64,000 nt of DNA from Bacillota bacterium (GCA_023416955.1 JAEZGM010000012.1:23968-87967); one strand, 5' to 3'. Numbered from the stretch's first letter, positions 33,162 to 42,777 are shown. Notes: a model not told the origin generated them from the letters alone. A program made the numbers and translations.

Positions 33162-34124
33162 TCAAAGGGCGCCTACGATTTTATGCGGAACGTAAGGCTC
33201 CTCGAGGTAGAAAATATCATCCTCCGTCAGCTTGATATCCAGAGCGCCGACCGCATCGTCGAAGTACTTTGCTTTGGTAGCGCCGATGATTGGCGCTGTG
33301 ACGCCCTTGGCAAACTGCCACGCGAGAGCGACCTGGGTCATGGTAGCATCATATTTCTCTGCAACTTCATTGACGCGAACTACTATTCTATAATCGGTTT
33401 CCTGTGTGCTGTCGTATTTGGAAACGGCTGTTTTGTCGGTCTGGCTGCGCTTTGTGTCGGTATTCCATTCAAGACGGGAAAGCCTGCCCGCCGCGAGGGG
33501 ACTGTACGGTGTGCGCGCAACGTTCTGCTGATTGCAGATCGGGATCAACTCACGCTCGTCTTCGCGGTAAAGAAGATTGTAGTGATCCTGCATGGAAACG
33601 AATGGCGTCCAGCCATTCCTATTGGCGGCGATCTGCATATTGTGGAATTGATAGCCGTACATCGCGGAAGCACCGAGTGCTCTCACTTTACCTGACTTAA
33701 CAAGGCTGTTGAGCGTTTCCATCGTCTCCTCAATTGAGGTGTCATAATCAAAGCGGTGAATAATATAAAGATCAAGATAATCCGTTCCCAGCCGCTTTAA
33801 CATACCGTCAATTTCGCGCAGGATCGCTTCTCTGGAAAGATGGCCCTCGTTGAAATAGACCTTAGAGGCTAATACCACCTTGTTACGGGACACATTGTTT
33901 TTGATGGCGCGGCCAAGATACTCTTCGCTGGTGCCCGCCGAATAGGTATTGGCGGTGTCAAAGAAATTGATACCGAGGTCGAGTGCGTGTTTGATGATCG
34001 TTTCGCTCTCCTGTGGGTTCAGCGTCCATGCGTGCATCTTGCTGGCAGGGTCGCCAAAGCTCATGCAGCCTACGCAGAAACGCGAAACCTGAATATCTGA
34101 ATTCCCGAGTTTTGAGTACTCCAT
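33162..34124 (-). CDS. Aldo/keto reductase (AKR, YajO/Tas-like)
   Basis: 320 residues. Tetrad: INFFDTANTYSAGTSEE (Asp, Tyr), VVLASKVYF (Lys), LDLYIIHRFDYDT (His). Contains VRALGASAMYGYQF, YSPLAAGRLSR and VTAPIIGATKAKYFDDAV, typical of the larger AKR branch (YajO-type). Distinct from the neighbouring 284-residue AKR, so the operon has two different carbonyl reductases. AAGGAGG precedes the ATG. Confidence 0.88.
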   Translation of the reverse strand: MEYSKLGNSDIQVSRFCVGCMSFGDPASKMHAWTLNPQESETIIKHALDLGINFFDTANTYSAGTSEEYLGRAIKNNVSRNKVVLASKVYFNEGHLSREAILREIDGMLKRLGTDYLDLYIIHRFDYDTSIEETMETLNSLVKSGKVRALGASAMYGYQFHNMQIAANRNGWTPFVSMQDHYNLLYREDERELIPICNQQNVARTPYSPLAAGRLSRLEWNTDTKRSQTDKTAVSKYDSTQETDYRIVVRVNEVAEKYDATMTQVALAWQFAKGVTAPIIGATKAKYFDDAVGALDIKLTEDDIFYLEEPYVPHKIVGAL

Positions 34125-34136
34125 TTTATATCCTCC

Positions 34137-34904
34137 TTATTTGTTTTTATTTATGTTTTCAGCAGCATCATTTACACACCGAAGCGCGTTCAGACTGCGC
34201 GGATACCCGATGTACGGCAGACACTGGGACACGATTTTGATCAGGAACGCCTTGTCATTGCCAAGGCGCATATTTGCCGCCGTATGGCTTGTAAGCTGAG
34301 GTTCACAGCCACCCTGTGCCGCGAGAAAGCAAAAGGTGATCATTTCACGCTGTTTTAAGTCCAGCCCTTTGCGGGTGTAATAATCTCCAAAACAATTCTC
34401 TGCCAACCAGCGATTGATATGTCGGCTTTCTTCCGGACCGGACTTGTGGAATTCTCGCATTCCGCCACCGAAAATGTCAACCTGCGCCTGAACTCCCGCT
34501 TCCAGCCGATTTTCAGTGGTGGTGGTCGCCTGAGGAGTGAGCGGCAATGTTACACCGTTTGCTTCCAAAACCTCGTTGGCAGCTTTCAAAAACGGCAATA
34601 CTCTGCCCATGCCGCAGTAGTCCACCGCCTGATAAACAATCTCTTTGATCTCCACCGGGGTTACACCGAAATTCAGCGCGGCCAGAATCATAGCGCGAAA
34701 CTCGTCGATGCCTTGGCAGCCGATGAGCGTAGCCAGAATCGCCATGAAGCGGGTACGGTCGCCCAGATCATCGTGGTTGACCACCTCGTCAAAGGCAAAA
34801 TTGTCAAACCGCTCAATGAATTCCGGGTCGGTTTCCAGAAGATTTGAGACATACCCTGGAAACATCTTTTCATGATACTGTTTGGCGTTGTCTGTAATAG
34901 CCAT
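34137..34904 (-). CDS. Carboxymuconolactone decarboxylase-family protein (double domain)
   Basis: 255 residues with two CMD (AhpD-like) domains. First: FDEVVNHDDLGDRTRFMAILA, FGVTPVEIKEIVYQAVDYCG; second: LKQREMITFCFLAAQGGCEPQL, TSHTAANMRLGNDKAF. Members act in peroxide or quinone detoxification or ring decarboxylation. A frequent partner of flavodoxins, AKRs and cupins under MerR control in Firmicutes. I start at ATG 34904 (TAAGGAGG upstream); the open frame continues into the previous gene but has no ribosome site. Confidence 0.85.
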   Translation of the reverse strand: MAITDNAKQYHEKMFPGYVSNLLETDPEFIERFDNFAFDEVVNHDDLGDRTRFMAILATLIGCQGIDEFRAMILAALNFGVTPVEIKEIVYQAVDYCGMGRVLPFLKAANEVLEANGVTLPLTPQATTTTENRLEAGVQAQVDIFGGGMREFHKSGPEESRHINRWLAENCFGDYYTRKGLDLKQREMITFCFLAAQGGCEPQLTSHTAANMRLGNDKAFLIKIVSQCLPYIGYPRSLNALRCVNDAAENINKNK

Positions 34905-34935
34905 ATTGCATTCCTCCTTAGAGAGCCACCTTGTT

Positions 34936-35457
34936 TTACAGTCCGGTTTTTTGAATCCAGTTTTCCAATTCCCGGTCTGAGTGGTCAACGCTGCTACCCC
35001 GGATGGCAAGACCGCGTTTTACGTTTGCTCCGGGACAAAGGTTTTTGATGTCCGTTTCGCTTCTTCCCATTCCGCTTCCCTCGTTGGTACACAGCGGCAA
35101 AATCGTTTTGCCGGAAAAGTTATACCGCTCCAGAAACGTCCAGACCGGCATGGGCATGGTACCCCACCAGTTCGGAAAGCAGAGAACCATTGTGTCGTAT
35201 CCATCAATACTGCTGGGATATTCTGACAGCTCGGGGCGGGCGTTCGTGCGAAGTTCTTTTTGCGCTTCTTTCGTACATGTATGGTAATCTTCGGAATACC
35301 GGTCTATTGAGTCAATTTTGAAAAGGCTGCCACCCGTCAGGTTCTGAAGCTTTTTTGCCGCGATTTCGGTGTTGCCAACGGAAAGGTTCACGATGTTCTC
35401 ACCTATGTAGTTGTTACCGGATCGGGAAAAATATGCAATTAATATATTACTGCTCAT
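34936..35457 (-). CDS. Flavodoxin
   Basis: 173 residues. NILIAYFSRSGNNY is the FMN phosphate loop; TMVLCFPNWWGTMPMPVWTFL the aromatic flavin contact (W-W-G) common in this clostridial flavodoxin type; ILPLCTNEGSGMG follows. First gene of the MerR operon, 45 bases after its promoter -10. AAGGAGG before the ATG. Likely electron carrier for the reductases downstream, or quinone reductase. Confidence 0.87.
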   Translation of the reverse strand: MSSNILIAYFSRSGNNYIGENIVNLSVGNTEIAAKKLQNLTGGSLFKIDSIDRYSEDYHTCTKEAQKELRTNARPELSEYPSSIDGYDTMVLCFPNWWGTMPMPVWTFLERYNFSGKTILPLCTNEGSGMGRSETDIKNLCPGANVKRGLAIRGSSVDHSDRELENWIQKTGL

Positions 35458-35501
35458 GGCACATCCTCCTTATCTCGTGTGGTCCTGCTGTTCTGTACAT
35501 A

Positions 35502-35532
35502 AGCCTAACACTTGGAGTTGACTCCAAGTCAA
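35502..35532 (-). promoter_or_regulatory. MerR-type promoter/operator of the reductive operon
   Basis: On the - strand: -35 TTGACT (complement of 35527-35532), -10 TAGGCT (complement of 35502-35507), spacer 19 bases, with the perfect dyad CTTGGAGTCAACTCCAAG (35511-35528) filling the spacer. The over-long spacer with a central dyad is the hallmark of MerR-family activation. Confidence 0.8.
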
Positions 35533-36050
35533 GCGAAATTTACAAATAAATTAAAATTATTTGTATAGCTGAGTGCGATGTTGGAAAAGCAGAACACAAT
35601 GTCTGCGTTAACACAGGCGTTGTATTCTGCTTCTGTAAGATATATACGGCCAAGTATGCCGACAAAAGACCGCGAAAAAAGCAAAGGGAAAGAGTCACGA
35701 CATGGAACGGTAGAAATATTTATTTATAAATATATGTCCTTTTTATAGCCTTTTAACGGTTGTTGTCACCAAAATATCACCATATTACGCATGATGGATG
35801 TATGCACTGTATATTGCAAAAACCTGTCGTAGTGACATGTCACCACGATTTTGTCACCATTTCACAGAAAAGGATGGAAATTTTACATCATTTGAGAATG
35901 AAAAAGCCCGCATAAACATAGTGTTTATGCGGGCTTGGCAGAGTAGGGGCTACCACATTTCGAGCCGTTAAGAGAACGGCACAGTATCTCCCAGAGAGAG
36001 TGTCACGGTTCATCACGGGGAAAATCACCGCAAAGTTCCATGATTATTGG
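35533..36050. other. Intergenic region with one strong hairpin, no gene
   Basis: About 500 bases between the MerR-operon promoter and the end of yesN-like gene. AAGCCCGCATAAACA (35904-35918) pairs with TGTTTATGCGGGCTT (35922-35936) around a 3-base loop; no T-run follows, but an A-run lies upstream so on the - strand it could end the yesMN transcript (AAGCCCGC... then TTTTTCATT). The part 35755-35880 repeats TGTCACC/GTGACA words. No coding frame with a start was supported. Confidence 0.45.
35901..35936 (-). terminator. Probable terminator of the YesMN operon
   Basis: On the - strand a 15-bp stem (AAGCCCGCATAAACA/TGTTTATGCGGGCTT) is followed directly by TTTTTCATT. It lies about 115 bases past the response regulator stop. 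Confidence 0.7.
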
Positions 36051-37649
36051 TCATTTTTTATTTAAATACTCGGTCGGAGTCATTTTATAATACTTTTTAA
36101 ATACGGAATTGAAGTGCTTCGCATTTACAAAGCCGACCTGCATTGCCAACGTATATATTTTATCGTTTGGGCTTACCTTCATTAATTTCACAGCCTGCTC
36201 CATTCGTATGCGTGTGAGAAATTTTGAATAAGGCTCCCCGATTTCCTTATGGAACAAATCGCTTAAATAGCTTGACGATACCCCCAGCTTTTCCGCAATT
36301 AACGTCAGACTGATCGGCTCACTGTAATGGGAATAGATGTATTCCTTTGCTTTATCGACCAATTGGCTGCCTTCTGCCCCTTCTTGAATGTGATGGTTTA
36401 ATCGGAGAGACTGGACTGCCTGATAAAGGACGCTGCCGCATATTTCTTCCAGGCTATGATCAGAGGAAGAGAAATCCCGTAGATTATAAGTTGCTTCAAG
36501 TGCAGATTTAAAACAGTCTTTTCCCTTTTTTAGCCGCTCCGTCAGGTAATACAGCAGAAAAACGCTCGCTCTTACAAACAGTGCCTTTTGATCCTTCTGT
36601 GGCGGCAACTTACGAATCAATATATGAATATCATTTTTTAGTTTTTCATCATTGCAGGATACAAAATCCAAGAAAATTGCTTCGAGCGACAATTGAAATT
36701 GTTCCAGAAAAAAACGGTCTCGAATGAAATCGCTTGGAGAATTCAGCGAGCAGTCAAGCTGCGACGCCAGCATGGTTCGTTCTGCACTGACATAGGCTTT
36801 TCTTAGAAATAAAAAATCGTCAGCCATGGTGCCGTAGGAACCGCAAACATGAATATCGTAAGTATTATAAAAATAGCTGTCGATTTGCTTCATGATACCG
36901 TGAATTTTCTGCTCCAGATGATCGTTGCTGTCTGCACAGAGCAATATGGCTGTGTTATCATAGCGGCAATAGCTGGCGGCGATCCCTTGTGAAACCGTCA
37001 GTTGCGTACAGTATTGGTTTAATCTTATTTTGTATGAAGCGATATCCGGATCGTCGTTTTTCGAAAAAATATCCGCGTAATCTACCCCTAGAATCAGGAT
37101 ACAGGAATAGGGTTCATTTTCCCAAATAAGCCTGCCGCAGGCGGCATTGTAGATTGTGCGTGCGCTTTCCTCTTTCCCTTCGATGATTGCATCAAGATAT
37201 GCAGATTTTAATTCTCCGTCGGTGAGCCGATCAATTTTAGAAATAATATTTTCAGTGAACATTTGCGTTTCAAACTGTTTGAGGGAGTTATCAATTCTTT
37301 TCAGTGTTTCCGCTAGATTCGAGTCACTGAGCGGTTTCAGCAGATAGTCGGATACGCCGCAGCGGATTGCCCGCTGTGCATAGTCAAAATCGTCGAAACC
37401 GGACAAAATTACCACTTTTGTTTTGGGGTAAATTTCATATATAAATTTTGCCAGTTCCAAGCCGTCCATCTCCGGCATTTTAATATCGGTAATGACAAGG
37501 TCAAAGTTTTGGGTTTGCAGCAAACTGACTGCTTCAAGCCCATTTGCAGCGATTCCCGTCACACACCAGCCCGGAGAGATTTGTTCTAAATTAGTGCTCA
37601 AATATTTCAGCATAAGAGGTTCATCATCAACGATCATGACGGAACGCAT
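36051..37649 (-). CDS. YesN-type response regulator (REC + AraC HTH)
   Basis: 532 residues. Receiver domain 1-120: VMIVDDEPLM with the acidic pair at residues 8-9, LVITDIKMPEMDG with phospho-acceptor Asp55, and YLLKPL with the lysine. A ~300-residue middle part is unassigned. C-terminal AraC pair: ISLTLIAEKLGVSSSYLSDLF and IYTLAMQVGFVNAKHFNSVF ending KMTPTEYLNKK. It partners the histidine kinase, with which it overlaps by 23 bases. It probably activates the divergent alpha-glucan genes at 39.7-52.4 kb. ATG at 37649 chosen: AAAGGAGG 8 bases ahead. Confidence 0.9.
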   Translation of the reverse strand: MRSVMIVDDEPLMLKYLSTNLEQISPGWCVTGIAANGLEAVSLLQTQNFDLVITDIKMPEMDGLELAKFIYEIYPKTKVVILSGFDDFDYAQRAIRCGVSDYLLKPLSDSNLAETLKRIDNSLKQFETQMFTENIISKIDRLTDGELKSAYLDAIIEGKEESARTIYNAACGRLIWENEPYSCILILGVDYADIFSKNDDPDIASYKIRLNQYCTQLTVSQGIAASYCRYDNTAILLCADSNDHLEQKIHGIMKQIDSYFYNTYDIHVCGSYGTMADDFLFLRKAYVSAERTMLASQLDCSLNSPSDFIRDRFFLEQFQLSLEAIFLDFVSCNDEKLKNDIHILIRKLPPQKDQKALFVRASVFLLYYLTERLKKGKDCFKSALEATYNLRDFSSSDHSLEEICGSVLYQAVQSLRLNHHIQEGAEGSQLVDKAKEYIYSHYSEPISLTLIAEKLGVSSSYLSDLFHKEIGEPYSKFLTRIRMEQAVKLMKVSPNDKIYTLAMQVGFVNAKHFNSVFKKYYKMTPTEYLNKK

Positions 37650-39477
37650 CGCGGGCTCCTCCTTTATCATTCAATGGCAGTCTTACAGTGACGCAGGTGC
37701 CTTCGTTTATAGTGGACTCAATGGAAATACCGTACTCTTCTCCGAATTTTAATTGCAGTCTCGAATTCACATTAAGCAGTCCAATACTTTCCTCAAAAAT
37801 ATCGGTCTGGCTCTGCGGGTTAGGAGGGGAATCCTTTAAGGAGCGATTTAAGTCCTCCAGCAGCAATGGATCAATCCCCTTTCCGTTATCAGTGACAGAG
37901 ATCAGTAAAAGATTGCTTTCAATTCTGCATCCTAATCGGATAAGGGAGGCGGTTTTTGTGAATTCGCATCCGTGGATAACGGCGTTTTCTACAATGGGCT
38001 GCAAGGAGAGTGCGGGTATCCGGTAGTCCTTTACGGATTCCGGTATTTCGATGGAAAAGGTAAGTTTTTCCCCGTAGCGGCTTTTTTGCAGACCTAAATA
38101 GGCTTCTATAATTTTTATCTCTGCCGCAAGGGCAATGTCCTTATCTGTGTTCATTACACCGCGCAAATAATAGGACAGCTTTTCGATGTCACTCACGGCC
38201 TGCTGTGTTTCCCCGCATTTTATCAGCAGGCTGATGGTGTTAAGGGTATTGTATAAAAAGTGGGGTTTTATCTGGCTGTAAAGCGCATTATACTGCGCCT
38301 CCTTTTGTAAATAATTCATTTCGTACACTTCTTTGACAAGCTGGGTGTTTTTTACCATGGTCGTCTGCAACTGACTTACCATGTTATTAAACGAATCCCC
38401 CAGATAACCAATTTCATCATGTGATTTCACCGGAACCTGAACTGTCAGATCGCCCTTTTCGACTAATTTCATCTGATTGACGACATGAAGCAGAGGCTCT
38501 AAAAAGCTGTTGGCAAACAAAATCAAAATTAAAACAGCAAAAATGGAACAGAATGCAGCCAATAAAAACGCGGCGTTTCTGGTCTGGGAAAAATAGTAGT
38601 TGAGGGAATCGTAAGAGTGCACTTCAACCACTTTCCAACCGGTTGTTTTCAGAGTGCTGGTATTCAGAACATACTGCTTTTTGCCGATCGTTTCAAGGCT
38701 GCTGCCGTTTACCGACAGAGCCTTGCTGTAAATGGCATCGCCCAGCTCCCCGTGGGCAAATCTGCTGCCCTCGTAAATGATATTTTTATCGCTGTCCAGA
38801 ATCAGCAGTGCGCTGTCAGGGTCAAGTTCCACCTTGTCGCAAATAGATTTTATTCCGGCATAATTCGCATCAACCTTAATAACTCCCAGCACAACAGAAC
38901 TGTCTTTTTTGCTTCGAAGACCTTGTACGATTGAAAAAATCTGTGTCTTAACATTTCCGAATACTTTTTCTGATCGCACAGGGAGGAAAATCTGCTTCTG
39001 TGTGGATACTGCCTGCTCGTACCAGTCGGATTTTGTATAGTCTGTGTAATTTACCATATCAAATGGTGTTTTAATATTGGAGTAAACGGCGTTATCTGTA
39101 AGAATATAAACCCGTAAAATGTCTTCTCTAGGCAGAATCATAACAGACCCGAGAAAGGTTTCCACTTTTCGCTGTACTTCTAGTTTTTCAATTGCAGTTC
39201 TGGGTTTGCTTTCCAGATCGTCCATAATGCTGTTATTGTAATAGGGAGAAAGACTGAGCCGCAGCAGTTCACTCAAATAGGTATCTACATTAATGCTGAT
39301 TTGTTCGATGGTCTGCTGCGTTTGCACTTTGGTCTGCTCAGTAAAGTAGTCAGAATATCTTTGATAGCTGATAAACGATACCAGCGTTACAAAAAAGAGA
39401 ATCAATAGCGAAATGATAGTTACAAGCTTCTTCTTGATGCTCCAACCCCTATACCGTTGAAAAATCAGGTACTTCAC
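37627..39477 (-). CDS. YesM-type sensor histidine kinase
   Basis: 616 residues. Membrane segment near residues 17-38 (LVTIISLLILFFVTLVSFIS), an extracellular dCache-like sensor (about 40-285), a second helix (FLLAAFCSIFAVLILILFANS), a HAMP linker (VNQMKLVEKGDLTVQVP), then the His_kinase domain: SQIKPHFLYNTLNTISLLI holds the phospho-His, IVENAVIHGCE the N box and VTDNGKGIDP the G box. Starts at GTG with AGGGGA 7 bases ahead. Divergent from the importer, with which it probably senses the sugar it imports. Confidence 0.9.
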   Translation of the reverse strand: MKYLIFQRYRGWSIKKKLVTIISLLILFFVTLVSFISYQRYSDYFTEQTKVQTQQTIEQISINVDTYLSELLRLSLSPYYNNSIMDDLESKPRTAIEKLEVQRKVETFLGSVMILPREDILRVYILTDNAVYSNIKTPFDMVNYTDYTKSDWYEQAVSTQKQIFLPVRSEKVFGNVKTQIFSIVQGLRSKKDSSVVLGVIKVDANYAGIKSICDKVELDPDSALLILDSDKNIIYEGSRFAHGELGDAIYSKALSVNGSSLETIGKKQYVLNTSTLKTTGWKVVEVHSYDSLNYYFSQTRNAAFLLAAFCSIFAVLILILFANSFLEPLLHVVNQMKLVEKGDLTVQVPVKSHDEIGYLGDSFNNMVSQLQTTMVKNTQLVKEVYEMNYLQKEAQYNALYSQIKPHFLYNTLNTISLLIKCGETQQAVSDIEKLSYYLRGVMNTDKDIALAAEIKIIEAYLGLQKSRYGEKLTFSIEIPESVKDYRIPALSLQPIVENAVIHGCEFTKTASLIRLGCRIESNLLLISVTDNGKGIDPLLLEDLNRSLKDSPPNPQSQTDIFEESIGLLNVNSRLQLKFGEEYGISIESTINEGTCVTVRLPLNDKGGARDAFRHDR

Positions 39478-39668
39478 AAAATCATCCCCTGTAAGCGGTT
39501 TTGCCTCTAAGAATCATTATAACATGACCATTTTATTATGCAATTCAAATAATAATCAATCTAAAGAATAGAAACTTTTATCTAATAAAATGAGAATTTT
39601 AATTTGCCTTCCGAAGTGATACGCTATATACAGCGAAAAATGCTACGACAATGAAGGAGGAATTTTCA

Positions 39669-41000
39669 GTGAAAAGGTTAATTTCCATGATGCTGAGCAC
39701 GGTTCTTGTGGCAGGAACCTTTGCAGGATGCACAAGCCCGGCATCGACCAGTTCAGTGGGTACAGTGCCGGAGGCCGTTTCGTCACAGACGGGCTCTGCC
39801 AGCGGTGAGCATGTCAATTTGAAGCTCTTTACCGGAAAGATTGAAACAATAGACTTGATGAATGAGATTATTAACGATTTCAATTCTTCTCAGGACAAAA
39901 TTACGGTTGAGCAGGAGTATCAGAAAGACGCAAGCAACATTATTAAGATCAAATTTGCGTCCGGCCAAGTTCCTGATATCATGACCACCTATGAGCAGGG
40001 ATTTGCCGATCAGGGAAAATATCTTGATCTGTCAGGTCAGTCACAGTGGTGGGACCGTCTTCTGCCCGCGATGAAAGTGGACTGCACAGATGTAAAAAGC
40101 GGCAAACAGTACCGTGTGTGTACCAACATGACCATGGCAGGGTTCTTCTACAACAAAGACATCTTCAACCAACTCGGCTTGAAATCAGCGACTACATGGG
40201 ATGGGTTTGTAAAAAATTTGCAGACTGTTAAAGAGAAGAAACCGGATGTTACGCCATGGTTTATTTTTGGCAAAGAAGCATGGCATTTGGGTCATCTGAT
40301 TGAATTTATCCCGCATGGTTACATAAAGCAGGAACTTGGCGCAATTGATGCCAAAAAGGCCATGCTCTCAAATGACAAGACAAAGTTAAACTTTGGGGCT
40401 TCGGACGGAGCAATGGCAGTGTTTGCAAAAAATTTGCTGGATCTCAAAAACAAAGGATTGATCAATTCCGACGTGCTTACGGCTACAAGCGATAACTGTG
40501 TGCAGGAATTTGTAAATGGAAAGGCCGCAATGCTGAGCAACGGTATGTGGGTACTTTCCAGCCTGCAAGAGGCAAATCCTGACATCGCGAATAAAATTGG
40601 CTTCGCTCCTTATCCGGCCTATATGCCAAATTCCAAACCGGTGGTTCTGAGTGCGGAGGATTCCGGATATTCTATCTCGGCAACAACGGAACATAAAGCG
40701 GAAGCAATCGAGTTCCTGAATTACCTCTTTAAAGCGGAAAACCAGAAAAAGTACAGCGAAGGAGCAAAAGCGCCAAGCGCTTTTAAAGACGTACAGGCGG
40801 ATTGGGCGCCAACCAATGTTGCAAAAGAAGTTAATGCTGCGCTGAGCGACGCTGTAAATATTGGGTTTACAAACGAAAAGCCTGCCGGATTCTCCGGAGA
40901 TGACGCCGGCAGAATGGTGCAGGACTTGTTGAGCGGGAAATATACGCCCGAAACTTTTGCCAAAGCCTATGAGAAAGCATGGGATGACGGAATGAAATAA
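39669..41000 (+). CDS. Alpha-glucan ABC importer, substrate-binding lipoprotein
   Basis: 443 residues. Starts at GTG 39669 (AAGGAGG 8 bases ahead; the ATG at 39651 overlaps that site). Lipobox AGTFAGC with Cys21. Family 1 solute-binding fold: KLFTGKIETIDLMNEIINDF, IKFASGQVPDIMTTYEQGF, MAGFFYNKDIFNQLGLKSATTW (the hinge) and ANPDIANKIGFAPYP. Because the operon encodes alpha-1,6-glucan hydrolases, linear or cyclic isomaltooligosaccharides are the likely ligand (inference). A terminator-like hairpin separates it from the permeases. Confidence 0.88.
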   Translation: MKRLISMMLSTVLVAGTFAGCTSPASTSSVGTVPEAVSSQTGSASGEHVNLKLFTGKIETIDLMNEIINDFNSSQDKITVEQEYQKDASNIIKIKFASGQVPDIMTTYEQGFADQGKYLDLSGQSQWWDRLLPAMKVDCTDVKSGKQYRVCTNMTMAGFFYNKDIFNQLGLKSATTWDGFVKNLQTVKEKKPDVTPWFIFGKEAWHLGHLIEFIPHGYIKQELGAIDAKKAMLSNDKTKLNFGASDGAMAVFAKNLLDLKNKGLINSDVLTATSDNCVQEFVNGKAAMLSNGMWVLSSLQEANPDIANKIGFAPYPAYMPNSKPVVLSAEDSGYSISATTEHKAEAIEFLNYLFKAENQKKYSEGAKAPSAFKDVQADWAPTNVAKEVNAALSDAVNIGFTNEKPAGFSGDDAGRMVQDLLSGKYTPETFAKAYEKAWDDGMK

Positions 41001-41012
41001 GGAGTGACATTT

Positions 41013-41050
41013 GCGGGGGGTGTCTAACAAAGATGCCCCCGCAGTTTTTT
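41013..41050 (+). terminator. Attenuator between receptor and permease genes
   Basis: GCGGGGG (41013-41019) pairs with CCCCCGC (41036-41042) and is followed by AGTTTTTTAG. A leaky terminator here would yield more receptor than permease. Confidence 0.75.
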
Positions 41051-41068
41051 AGAAGGAGTTTTGGACGA

Positions 41069-41935
41069 ATGACAAAATCATCAAAAATCGGCCTGCACAC
41101 TTTCATGGCGGTTCCGGCGTTTCTTTTATTTGCTCTGTTTTTTGTTTATCCATTAATACAGGGAATAGGGATGAGCCTCACCGACTGGGACGGTATCAGC
41201 CGGGCAAACTTTATTGGATTAAAAAATTTCACCGACTTTTTTCAGGATGATCGGGCGGTCGGGGATATAAAAAATACATTGTTATTTGCGCTGGGCAGCG
41301 CTCCTCTTTTAAACATTGTAGGGCTTTGCTATGCCCTTCTAATGAACGGAAAGTTTAAAGGAAAGGGTGCCGCGCGTGTAATTATTTATCTGCCTGCTAT
41401 CATCAGTCCGTTGATTATGGGTTATATTTGGTACTTGCTGCTGCAGCCGGGACGTGGATTTGTTTTCCATGCACTGGAACTGATCGGAAAATCTTCCTGG
41501 CTCGGAAATTGGCTCGGTGATTACGCTGCGTCAATGATTGTGCTTATTCTTGTCAACGTATGGCAGTATGCCGGCATGACGATGGTAATTTACCTGGCGG
41601 GATTACAGAGCATTCCCGAGGAATTATATGAATCGGCTAAAATGGACGGCGCGGGGAGCTGGACCGGCTTCCTTTATGTAACTATGCCGATGCTGCTGCC
41701 TTCTATTCGAATTAATATTGTAACAAACATTATTGGTTCTTTGTCTGTTTTTGATATTATTATGGCATTGACAGACGGCGGCCCGGGTTACGCGACGGAA
41801 AGCCTGAGTGTTTATATCATGCGTATGTGCTATGGCAGTAAAACAGGATATTCCACAGCGGTGGCTATCATTATGTTCTTCATCATATTGGTTCCGGTTA
41901 TAATTTCAATGCGGCTTACCCGGGAAAAGGAGTGA
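41069..41935 (+). CDS. Alpha-glucan ABC importer permease (MalF type)
   Basis: 288 residues with six membrane segments. FMAVPAFLLFALFFVYPLI at the start; EAA loop YESAKMDGAGSWTGFLYVTMPMLLP; FDIIMALTDGGPGYATESL is the conserved G-G-P-x-x-x-T loop of sugar permeases. ATG at 41069, AAGGAG about 10 bases ahead. Confidence 0.88.
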   Translation: MTKSSKIGLHTFMAVPAFLLFALFFVYPLIQGIGMSLTDWDGISRANFIGLKNFTDFFQDDRAVGDIKNTLLFALGSAPLLNIVGLCYALLMNGKFKGKGAARVIIYLPAIISPLIMGYIWYLLLQPGRGFVFHALELIGKSSWLGNWLGDYAASMIVLILVNVWQYAGMTMVIYLAGLQSIPEELYESAKMDGAGSWTGFLYVTMPMLLPSIRINIVTNIIGSLSVFDIIMALTDGGPGYATESLSVYIMRMCYGSKTGYSTAVAIIMFFIILVPVIISMRLTREKE

Positions 41936-41944
41936 TACCAGTTT

Positions 41945-42763
41945 ATGGCTTCAAAAGCGCTTAAGAACATAGCAATTGTGCTGATTTGCGGAATTTGTCT
42001 GATTCCGTTTTATATTCTTTTCATCTTATCTCTCAATACACCCAAGCGGACATTTGATCAGGGAAATCTGTTTATACCTGATTTCTATTTTCAAAATTAC
42101 ATGGATGCGTGGAATAGATCCCATATTGGCAGTGCGATTATCAATTCCGCTGTAATTACAGCGGAAGCGCTTATTTTGATTCTAGTTTTAGGCGCAATGG
42201 CGGCTTACGCAATAGCAAGGTTTAAAAATAAATTTAACCAGTTCGTCTTTTGGCTTTTTATGAGTTGTATGATGATTCCCGGAATTATTAACACGGTTCC
42301 GCTCTACACCCTGATGATACGGATAAAAGCAATCAATACACTGTGGGGGATGAGCGTTGTATGTGCCACGATCGCGTTACCCTCTGCGGTATTCATTTTT
42401 ACCGGATTTATCAAGTCCCTGCCGCGTGAAATTGAAGAAGCCGCCATCATTGACGGCTGTTCGTGGTTCTCTGCATTCTGGAAGATTACGTTTCCGCTTT
42501 TGAAACCATCCGTTTCTGCGGTCATTATTTTAAACGGATTCGGTATTTGGAATAACTATTCGCAGGCTGTATTTTTTTTGCAGGACAGTAGAAAACACAA
42601 TATTCCTCAGGCACTTTCGGTTTACTTTCAGCAATTTGCGGGAGCTCACTGGAACCTGATGGCGGCAACTGCGGTTATGGCGGTGATTCCTGTTATTATT
42701 GTTTTTTTAATATTTCAGAAAAACCTTATGAAGGGCCTTACAGACGGGGCTGTTAAGGGATGA
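41945..42763 (+). CDS. Alpha-glucan ABC importer permease (MalG type)
   Basis: 272 residues with six membrane segments. EAA loop REIEEAAIIDGCSWFSAFWKITFPLLKP; C-terminal MKGLTDGAVKG, the MalG-type end. Its stop overlaps the open frame of the following GH66 gene. No ATPase gene is linked, so a shared ATPase elsewhere is expected. Confidence 0.88.
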   Translation: MASKALKNIAIVLICGICLIPFYILFILSLNTPKRTFDQGNLFIPDFYFQNYMDAWNRSHIGSAIINSAVITAEALILILVLGAMAAYAIARFKNKFNQFVFWLFMSCMMIPGIINTVPLYTLMIRIKAINTLWGMSVVCATIALPSAVFIFTGFIKSLPREIEEAAIIDGCSWFSAFWKITFPLLKPSVSAVIILNGFGIWNNYSQAVFFLQDSRKHNIPQALSVYFQQFAGAHWNLMAATAVMAVIPVIIVFLIFQKNLMKGLTDGAVKG

Positions 42764-42777
42764 GAATGGAGATTTCG

